Position numbers and translations under genes: made by a program. From assembly GCA_030622135.1 (NCBI GenBank), contig JAUXGL010000031.1, positions 1-32,429 of the forward strand: a stretch of 32,429 nucleotides of DNA, in the 5' to 3' direction. Positions 26,299 through 32,429 of the stretch are shown here, in pieces (positions within the stretch are counted from its first letter, which is position 1; each line of letters opens with the position of its first letter). The notes beneath the pieces were generated by a model, which did not search any database, was not told where the DNA came from, and saw only the letters and a program-made list of their open reading frames with translations. Origin of the DNA: Deltaproteobacteria bacterium (lineage in GTDB: Bacteria; Myxococcota; B64-G9).

Positions 26299-28001
26299 CC
26301 TGACTCCCTTATGTTCGCTTCGATGGTTCCGGCGATCGGCGCTCCGGCGGTCATGGCGGCCGCCTGGAAGGTCAGGGAGCCGTCCATCAGCAGGAATATC
26401 TCGAAATCGTCGGGGTTGAGGGGATCCTGCCGGAAGATGTATCCAATGCCCGCGCCCAGGTTCAGCGGGACGGAGACACCCGGGGCAACCATCTCGGGAT
26501 CTTTGATGACCACGACGGCCACGATGAGCAGGTCCCCGGACTGATGCGGTACGTTGGCCAGCACCTGGACCATGGGCTTCTTTTGGGCCTCGGGGTTCGG
26601 GTCCGGGCCGGCCGTCGACGCCACGAAGGAGACCGGTATGGGCAGCTCGTCGAGCACCGCGTCGAAGGTCCCGGTTCCAGCTCCCCACGGATCCGGCAGG
26701 TTGATGCTGCCCCAGGTGGTCGAGAACGAGGCGTTCAGGCTTCCCCGGATCCTCAAGCACGGCGGATCGGAAAGCTCCGCTTCCCAGGCCACCGGCCGGG
26801 GGTCGATCTCCGCCCGGATAGCGGCTGGGTTGGTTCGCACGAAGTTGCGGATTTCTCGAATGCGCGCGGCCAGGTCGCCGGTGCCGTAAGAGTCGGCGAT
26901 GGGCGTTATCAAAGACTCCATACGGTCGATCTCGGCCAGGATTTCATCCTCGATCCAGACCGTGTCGAGCAGCTCCTCGAGGATACCGATGTATCTGTCC
27001 TGAGTCTCCGGCAGCTTGTACAAGCGGTGCGGGATGATGGCGTCGGCAAACACCGACTTGATGACCTCGGGGTGGGAAAAAAGGATTCCGTCGATTCCCC
27101 AGGGGACGAAGTGGAACCTCCCCGACCGGGGGTCGTTGTAGATGTAGTAGTTGTTGTGGTTGAATGAGGCGTAGCCGTCCCAGTGGGCGATCAGCACTTC
27201 CATGACCCAGAAGCGGTAGTAGGCCTCCAGGTCGATGTGGCGCTCCAGTTTGTCTGTAAACTCGGCGTCCGGCGCGGCGCAGGCGTTGACCATGGCGTCC
27301 AGGTCGCTGCGGTCGGGGTTGATCTCGTTGGTCTTCTTCTGGAAGGTGTTTACCCAGTTGGGCTGGAAGTCGGAGAGCGCCCCCTCGTAGAGGTTGCCGC
27401 GGGTGTCGTCGAAGTAGCGGGTGAGCAGCTCGGTCTTGATACTTTCGATGTGGGCGTACAGCCCCAGGTCCCGGCCGTTGACCGTCACGTGGGCGAAGTT
27501 GCAGCGGGGAGCGGGGACGCCCCCGCGGTCGAAGAGCCAGTAGCCCAGGCACTGCTTGATCTTGGAGGGATCCGATTTGCTGTTGTTCAGGGTCATGCGC
27601 CGCATGCCGAAAAACTTCCGGCCGCGCACGTAGTGGTTGAAGCTCAGCTTGAATGACGGCCGGTTCTCGTCGCAGGACCCAAAGAAGCACTTCTTGCGGA
27701 TGCCCACCGATTTGACCTTTATTCCGTCAATTATGATGTCGCCTTTGAAGTAGGTAAAAGGATTGCGGGGCGGGGTCTCGGCGCAGAGGACGTCCTCGAA
27801 GCTGCGGGTCTGGTGGCGCAGCTCGTCCCAGTCGTCCGGATCCACCTCGATGTTTACCTCCAGGATCCAGTCCGGGTCGAACATGAGCGCCTCGCCGTCG
27901 ATCCAGGCGGGCGCCGGGCCGCAGGAGAAGATCGCGGCGCAGGACAGCAGGGCGGCTACGGCTATACCACTGAAGTTCCTGGAGGTCATGTCGTTCCTCA
28001 T
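26292..28001 (-). CDS. CotH-kinase family lipoprotein
   Basis: CotH-type proteins are atypical kinases that phosphorylate proteins outside the cytoplasm. The 569-residue product has a signal peptide with two candidate lipid-linked Cys (LLSC and IFSC), a CotH core with KLSFNHYVRGRKFFGMRRM, GLYAHIESIKTELL, GNLYEG, then YYRFWVMEVLIAHWDGY, NHNNYYIYND and FHFVPWGIDG. In many CotH proteins the last motif is PWDxD; here the first Asp is Gly, so activity needs testing. The C-terminal ~170 residues form a beta-rich domain. The start at 28001 overlaps the upstream stop (ATGA), while ATG 27989 has a better AGGA site. Its stop overlaps the porin start. Confidence 0.85.
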   Translation of the reverse strand: MRNDMTSRNFSGIAVAALLSCAAIFSCGPAPAWIDGEALMFDPDWILEVNIEVDPDDWDELRHQTRSFEDVLCAETPPRNPFTYFKGDIIIDGIKVKSVGIRKKCFFGSCDENRPSFKLSFNHYVRGRKFFGMRRMTLNNSKSDPSKIKQCLGYWLFDRGGVPAPRCNFAHVTVNGRDLGLYAHIESIKTELLTRYFDDTRGNLYEGALSDFQPNWVNTFQKKTNEINPDRSDLDAMVNACAAPDAEFTDKLERHIDLEAYYRFWVMEVLIAHWDGYASFNHNNYYIYNDPRSGRFHFVPWGIDGILFSHPEVIKSVFADAIIPHRLYKLPETQDRYIGILEELLDTVWIEDEILAEIDRMESLITPIADSYGTGDLAARIREIRNFVRTNPAAIRAEIDPRPVAWEAELSDPPCLRIRGSLNASFSTTWGSINLPDPWGAGTGTFDAVLDELPIPVSFVASTAGPDPNPEAQKKPMVQVLANVPHQSGDLLIVAVVVIKDPEMVAPGVSVPLNLGAGIGYIFRQDPLNPDDFEIFLLMDGSLTFQAAAMTAGAPIAGTIEANIRESGW

Positions 28002-29251
28002 GGCGGGGGCGGCGGAACGCAGTTGTGCACGGATTGTTCGCAGATGTACCCCTCCCGGCAGTCCGGGTCGGTTTGGCAGTTCTCGGCGCAGTTGGCCATG
28101 ATGCCCAGGTTGAGGCAACCGCTGTCGCCGGGGCAGTTCGGAGCCGCCGGGCGGCAGGGGCCGGTGCAGTAGCCGTCCGGCCAGAAGCTCAAGCACAACC
28201 CCTTGCAGTCTGCGTGGGTTTTGCAGGCCGCGCCGTGCTCCGCCCCGGCTTCCGGGTCGTTGCAGAGACCGGAGTAGCGATTGCAGGTCCCGGGCGAGCA
28301 GTCTCCGTCGTTTCGGCAGGCCGGCTGGCAGGTTCCCACCGGCTGCGGATCCTTGCCGATCAGAAACTCGAAGGCCACCAGGGGAGCATACTCGGGCCGG
28401 CAGCCGTCTTGCGGGTTGAAAACCGGCAGGCACACGTTGACATGCTTCAGGTAGGGGCTCAGTTGCCAGACGCAGGCCTCGTCGGACTCGGGGCAGGCGA
28501 TCTTGGCCGGCGAGCAGATGCTGATGCACACGCCGCCCGGTGCTCCGGTGTCCGCCTCTCCGGCGCAGAACCCCTTGCAGTCCGCGTCGGTCGCGCAGGG
28601 CGCTCCGTTTTCACCTCCGGACACGGCGCCCACGCATAGCCCCAGCCACGGGTTACAGTTTCCCGCGACTGGGCATTCTTCGTTTTTGGTGCAGTGGGGA
28701 AAGCAGGCCCTCCGGTTGGGCGCCGTGGGTAGGCACAGGTACTCCGGCCGGCAGTCCCGATCGCCGAGGCAGGCCGGCAGGCAGGTCTTGCGCCCCCCCA
28801 GGACGTCCACGCAGGCATAGGATTCGCAGTCTTCTAAAGTCTGACACTCCCGGCCGCAGAATCCGCCGGGGTAGCCCGACTCGGCCTCGGTGAGGCACCA
28901 GCCGCCGTCGCAGTCGGATTCGCCGGCGCAGGGCATCCCCGCCCGTGTTTTGACGCACCTCTGGGCGCGGGGATCGCATTTATTGCCGGATGCGCAGTCC
29001 GCGTCGGAAAGACATTCCACGCAGCGGTCCGAATCAGAATCGCACCGGGGTCCGAACGACGCCCCGCAGTCCCGGTCGTCGTGGCAGCAGCCCGGAATGC
29101 CCAGGTAGGAGCAGCGCCCCAGCCGGCAGCGGTCCTCGGTGCAAAAGTCTGAATCGTCGCAGTCCGCGGCCACAAAACACTCGTCCTCGGTTTCGCAGCC
29201 CGAAAGGGCCAGAAGCAGGCAAAGCAGTCCGGTATGGATTGTCGATCGCAT
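27998..29251 (-). CDS. Cysteine-rich lipoprotein (58 Cys)
   Basis: The 417-residue product has a lipobox (LALSGC, Cys 19) and 58 cysteines in total, most in short spacing such as CxxDxDC and CxxxxDC. The repeated blocks (ADCDDSDFC, DADCASGNKC, DADCKGFC, GDCSPGTC) resemble the disulfide-rich or EGF-like surface modules common in myxobacteria. The C-terminus ends in PPPPP. It is probably outer-membrane-anchored and heavily disulfide-bonded. It sits in a tight operon with the CotH lipoprotein (ATGA overlap) and downstream of the regulatory-domain lipoprotein (86-base gap). No family is recognised beyond the Cys pattern. Confidence 0.83.
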   Translation of the reverse strand: MRSTIHTGLLCLLLALSGCETEDECFVAADCDDSDFCTEDRCRLGRCSYLGIPGCCHDDRDCGASFGPRCDSDSDRCVECLSDADCASGNKCDPRAQRCVKTRAGMPCAGESDCDGGWCLTEAESGYPGGFCGRECQTLEDCESYACVDVLGGRKTCLPACLGDRDCRPEYLCLPTAPNRRACFPHCTKNEECPVAGNCNPWLGLCVGAVSGGENGAPCATDADCKGFCAGEADTGAPGGVCISICSPAKIACPESDEACVWQLSPYLKHVNVCLPVFNPQDGCRPEYAPLVAFEFLIGKDPQPVGTCQPACRNDGDCSPGTCNRYSGLCNDPEAGAEHGAACKTHADCKGLCLSFWPDGYCTGPCRPAAPNCPGDSGCLNLGIMANCAENCQTDPDCREGYICEQSVHNCVPPPPP

Positions 29252-29337
29252 CGTTAGTGATCCTTGCGACAGTACATCAAAAGGCCATACTCATCGCAAT
29301 GTTTTTTTGCTGGGGGGGTGTAGCTCCGTTGCTTCCG

Positions 29338-30744
29338 TCAGGGATTGCTTACGTAGTAGAACACGCCGCGCAGGTCCTCGGTGGCGCTGATGGCGGTGCG
29401 CTCCCCGGTCTTTTCTCTGAAAGAGACGGCCTTGAACTGGTAGTACATGCCTGCTTCCAGGGTGGGGCCGGCGTAGGTGTGCTCCACGGTTTCCGAGCCG
29501 GACACCGGGCCGATTTCTTCGTTCCAGATCTCGTTGCCGAAGGCGTCGAAGACGTACACCTCGTAGCCCTCCTCGCTGGAGTCGTCCGCCCAGATGAAAG
29601 TCGGCGTGAGCGTGTCCACCGCCTCGGGGCCCTCGGCGCCCGGGAAGGTCACCGCCAGGGCCTCGGTCACCTTGAATCCCTCGGGCAGGGTCACCGTGTT
29701 GCCGGTTGTTGGATCGGGGACCTGGATGTGGACGATCCGGGTGCCGCCGATGGTCTGATCTGGATCGCGCACCAGATCGTCGTTTTCGAAGGCGGCCAGC
29801 ACCACGTAGCGGCCGTCGGGGACGTTCTCGATGCTGAAGCCGGAGTCCACCGCGCCCACGCGCAGTCCCGGCGGCACCTCCCCGCGGGCGGCGGCCTCGA
29901 CGAAGGTGCTCTCCACCGCCAGCACCACGCTGGTCTGCGCGCCGCCCGGGGCGTTGACGATCTGGACGTTGCCCGAGACTGTCGAGAGGGGATTTTGGGA
30001 CTCACTCAGATCCACGCCGGTCTTTTTATCCCCGGCCGATAGGGTCACGGCGACGGGCTCGATCTGTACGCCCTGGGAGTAGCCGTTTACAAAGTAGCTG
30101 CCCGCGGGGACGTTGAAGATGGTGTAGTCGCCGAGGGCATCGGAAAATCCGGTGAAGCCCTCGGTGGCGGTTTCGGCCACCACCAGGATACCGCCGTGCC
30201 GCTCCGCCGTGATGGTCCCGGAGATGGATCCCAGCCCGGTGGTGCCGCCGGGAAGTGGCAGCAGCAGGAGGGTGGTGATGGCGTTCTCGATGACCCAGGC
30301 ACCCTCCGCCTTCACGGCGGCGGTGGCATCCAGCGGCAGTGCCGGGCGGATGGCGGTGGGAAAGCGCTGGTAGCCGGCCGCCTGGACGCGCAGGGTGTAG
30401 GAGCCTTCGAGCGGCGCCCCGTCCTGGTCCCGGGTGGCCGGAACCGTGAGCGTGAATCCTCCGCCGCTCCCGGTCTCATCGGAGCTTCCCGTCGCCGCGC
30501 CGTTGGGATCCGCCGCCTGGACCAGGGCGCCCGCGATACCCGAATCGTCCGTCGCGTCCAGGACGTCGCCGCGGATTATCACCGGCGGGACGCAATGGGG
30601 TTTTCCGCCGGCCGTGGGGTCGCAGACCAGGCCCTCGGCGCAGTCGGGGGCCAGCAGGTCGCACTCGCCCCGGTTGCCCTCTTCGCCGCAGCCGGTAAAA
30701 ACTAGAACAACGGCAACTACCGGTATAAAAATGAGTTTTTTCAT
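29338..30744 (-). CDS. Lipoprotein with carboxypeptidase-regulatory-like beta domains
   Basis: The 468-residue product has a signal peptide with the lipid Cys at 19 (VVLVFTGC), a short Cys motif region (28-51), then several Ig-like/carboxypeptidase-regulatory-type domains: IRGDVLDATDDSGIAGALVQ, ISGTITAERHGGILVVAE and VSGNVQIVNAPGGAQTSVV, each starting a beta sandwich. The last ~100 residues look fibronectin-like (TPTFIWADDSSEEGYEVYVF). GGAG lies 9 bases before the ATG. It is the first gene of the surface operon and divergent from the sigma factor. It is probably a surface structural or binding protein; no catalytic motif is visible. Confidence 0.82.
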   Translation of the reverse strand: MKKLIFIPVVAVVLVFTGCGEEGNRGECDLLAPDCAEGLVCDPTAGGKPHCVPPVIIRGDVLDATDDSGIAGALVQAADPNGAATGSSDETGSGGGFTLTVPATRDQDGAPLEGSYTLRVQAAGYQRFPTAIRPALPLDATAAVKAEGAWVIENAITTLLLLPLPGGTTGLGSISGTITAERHGGILVVAETATEGFTGFSDALGDYTIFNVPAGSYFVNGYSQGVQIEPVAVTLSAGDKKTGVDLSESQNPLSTVSGNVQIVNAPGGAQTSVVLAVESTFVEAAARGEVPPGLRVGAVDSGFSIENVPDGRYVVLAAFENDDLVRDPDQTIGGTRIVHIQVPDPTTGNTVTLPEGFKVTEALAVTFPGAEGPEAVDTLTPTFIWADDSSEEGYEVYVFDAFGNEIWNEEIGPVSGSETVEHTYAGPTLEAGMYYQFKAVSFREKTGERTAISATEDLRGVFYYVSNP

Positions 30745-30845
30745 CGGTTAGTCTCCTTTCCCGGAAGTTCTACAAAGAGGTACGACCATCCCGGGTACAC
30801 GGTTGAATTTTTCTTCGCTACTTGAAAAAGTGATCCACTGGTTGG
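30745..30845. other. Divergent promoter region between lipoprotein operon and sigma gene
   Basis: The 101-base gap must hold promoters for both directions. I see no clear ECF-type pair or sigma-70 pair that I would defend. TTGAATTTTTC and TTGAAAAAG occur close together (30803-30830) and could be a repeat recognised by a regulator. Confidence 0.3.
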
Positions 30846-31469
30846 TTGGAATCGTATCTAGGAACGGAGCCGTTGGCAACGACGCTGAAAACAAGCATCG
30901 AGACGCTGGAAGGCTTCCGCGGCGGCGCGGGCGCCGCGTTCGCGGAGGTGGTGCGAGCTTACACACCCATGCTGCGTTCGATCGTGAGCCGGTACTGGCG
31001 GGGGGCCTTCCAGCGGGAGGAGGCCATGCAGGAGATCTGGTCACTGGCGTACCGGCGGCGGGAGAGCCTCGACCCGTCCCGGCTCGGCGAGTTCGCGGCC
31101 TGGCTGGCGACGCTTGCGCGCAACCGCTGCGTCGACCTGCTGCGCAAGCAGGGCCGGGAGATCGGGCCGGGCTTCGATGATCCGTCCCGGGGCCTGGAGA
31201 GCCTCCCGGCCAGCGGGGGCCAGGAGCGATCGGTGGAGGCGTCCGATCTGCGGGCCGCGGTGGAGGCGTTTGCACAAAAGCTCCCTTCGAAGTGGCGATC
31301 CTTTTTCGACCTGCACTTTAAAAAGGAGCTCGGCTATGAAGAAATCTCAGAAAAACTCGATATCAGCCGGGCCCGCTGCAAGTACCTCAAGCGCGTGCTG
31401 GTGAACAGAGCGCGGAAGAACAAGAAGCTGATGGAAGCACTCGGCCGGGGAGACTCGCATGCACCCTAG
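30846..31469 (+). CDS. ECF-type RNA polymerase sigma factor
   Basis: The product (207 residues if TTG 30846 is used) has a sigma-2 region (AFAEVVRAYTPMLRSIVSRY, then QREEAMQEIWSLAYRR), a short linker, and a sigma-4 region with helix-turn-helix (LHFKKELGYEEISEKLDISR). Neither domain 1 nor 3 is present, as in ECF factors. No ATG start is available in front; TTG 30873, preceded by GGAG, is an alternative start. The stop lies 11 bases inside the next gene, which encodes its likely anti-sigma factor. It diverges from the surface operon, a plausible target. Confidence 0.87.
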   Translation: MESYLGTEPLATTLKTSIETLEGFRGGAGAAFAEVVRAYTPMLRSIVSRYWRGAFQREEAMQEIWSLAYRRRESLDPSRLGEFAAWLATLARNRCVDLLRKQGREIGPGFDDPSRGLESLPASGGQERSVEASDLRAAVEAFAQKLPSKWRSFFDLHFKKELGYEEISEKLDISRARCKYLKRVLVNRARKNKKLMEALGRGDSHAP

Positions 31470-32394
31470 CGCCTCCCGAATCGACCGCTACCTCCAAAAA
31501 GACCCGCCCCCGCGGGTCGAGGGGAAGCTCCGCGATCACCTGCGCGCCTGCGGGCGCTGCCGTGAACGCTACGACGATCAGATAGTCTTGCTTCGGGCCC
31601 TGGCCGGAGACGCACGGATTCCCACGAAGCAGGAGAACGATCGGATGGTTCGGCTGGCGCTGCGGGCGGCCGGTCTGCCCCCGGCGCGGGAGCCTGCGGA
31701 GAAGCGCGGCGCACTCGACCGGATCCCGTACATATCCGCCCCGGCGCTCACAGCGACGGCTCTGGTGCTGCTCGTTGTTGTCGCGTTCGGGCTCTGGCTG
31801 GCCCTGCGCCCGGCCGAGCCGGTCATCGCCGCGCACCTGGTCAAGGCAAAAAACACGACCCTCGACGGCGTAACGGCGGACACCCGGATTTTCAAGCAGA
31901 TCCCCATCTGCGACGGGGAGCTGCTGGCGGTGGAAAAGAGGGGGTTCGCGGAGCTAGTGCTCGCGCGCGGCGGAACCGTGCGCATCTACCCCAAGACGGT
32001 GCTGTCGCTGTCCGGCCCGGGTGAGCGGGTCGATCTTGGAATTGGTAAGGTCTGGTGTATCGTCAAGCCCTCCGGCATGCCCTTCCTGGTGAGAACCGAC
32101 CTCGCCGAGGCCCGGGTGGTGGGCACCTCCTTCGTGGTCGAGCGGGAGAAGTCGGGCGAGACCGAGGTGCGGGTGATGAAGGGGGAGGTGGAGGTCCGAA
32201 ACGTCAACAAGCAGAAGAAGGTCCGCGTCCGGGGCGGCAGCCGAACGCGGGTCGCCGCCGACCACCCCCCGGCCCCGCCCCGCCGCTACAATTCGGAAGA
32301 CGACGAGTCCCAGTGGGACGCCTTCCTGCGCGAACTAAAACGGGGCGTCAAGCGGGCGATCAGAGACATCCAGAAATTCTTTGACGGCAGGTAA
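31459..32394 (+). CDS. Anti-sigma factor with zinc finger and FecR-like domain
   Basis: The 311-residue product starts with a short zinc-binding motif H27-x3-C31-x2-C34 (HLRACGRC), a linker, and one membrane helix (about 93-115; TATALVLLVVVAFGLWLAL). The outer part (about 125-265) is FecR-like: GGTVRIYPKTVLSLSGPG, LGIGKVWCIVKPSG, and ARVVGTSFVVEREKSGETEV. The zinc finger would hold the sigma factor; the FecR domain would read an envelope signal and release it. The ATG at 31459 overlaps the sigma stop, so the two are coupled. A basic helix ends the protein. Domain calls are good; the signal is unknown. Confidence 0.85.
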   Translation: MHPSASRIDRYLQKDPPPRVEGKLRDHLRACGRCRERYDDQIVLLRALAGDARIPTKQENDRMVRLALRAAGLPPAREPAEKRGALDRIPYISAPALTATALVLLVVVAFGLWLALRPAEPVIAAHLVKAKNTTLDGVTADTRIFKQIPICDGELLAVEKRGFAELVLARGGTVRIYPKTVLSLSGPGERVDLGIGKVWCIVKPSGMPFLVRTDLAEARVVGTSFVVEREKSGETEVRVMKGEVEVRNVNKQKKVRVRGGSRTRVAADHPPAPPRRYNSEDDESQWDAFLRELKRGVKRAIRDIQKFFDGR

Positions 32395-32429
32395 ACCCCG
32401 CAGTTGTTGTCCCCACGATATCAATGCAC

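Overview
The window is GC-rich and gene-dense. It looks like a chromosomal segment of a bacterium from the former Deltaproteobacteria, on the Myxococcota or Desulfobacterota side. The signs are a eukaryotic-type Ser/Thr kinase, PEGA and MORN proteins, Cys-rich and CotH lipoproteins, PAS histidine kinases, and a secreted peptidase with a MYXO-CTERM-like tail. This placement is inference from gene content; there is no rRNA or other phylogenetic marker.

Layout. (1) 1-4908, minus strand: clpS-clpA, the adaptor and unfoldase of the ClpAP protease, and a transmembrane Ser/Thr kinase with a C-terminal TonB-type domain. (2) 4909-5600: AT-richer intergenic DNA and a probably frameshifted small gene. 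(3) 5601-13230, plus strand: hyuA-hyuB (hydantoinase/oxoprolinase family) with ATGA overlaps, then a C25 gingipain-like secreted peptidase that overlaps hyuB. (4) 13231-17184: an accessory patch with a tyrosine-recombinase scrap, an AT-richer MbcA/ParS-RES toxin-antitoxin pair, a scrap of a REP-associated (Y1) transposase, a methyltransferase, a Phd/YefM-PIN toxin-antitoxin pair and a second methyltransferase. Both toxin-antitoxin modules have readable promoters with inverted repeats placed as autoregulatory operators. (5) 17240-18718: an exported protein made almost wholly of 18 uninterrupted 23-residue MORN units. (6) 18873-23032, plus strand: a LarA-type nickel racemase whose 3' end runs into the orphan C-terminus of a methylenetetrahydrofolate reductase (metF), then a response regulator and a histidine kinase with an N-terminal Rossmann domain. 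(7) 23086-25148: a PEGA-domain membrane protein and a divergent single-domain response regulator. (8) 25168-30744, minus strand: a surface operon of regulatory-domain lipoprotein, 58-cysteine lipoprotein, CotH-kinase lipoprotein and porin, with overlapping start/stop codons between the last three. (9) 30846-32394, plus strand: an ECF-type sigma factor overlapping a zinc-finger/FecR-like anti-sigma protein, divergent from the surface operon and possibly controlling it.

I see no CRISPR array, no tRNA or rRNA gene, and no single obviously new defence system. The most informative oddities are the larA/metF junction, the kinase-TonB fusion, the Rossmann-PAS kinase, the relic-bounded toxin-antitoxin patch and the compact surface operon beside a sigma/anti-sigma pair.
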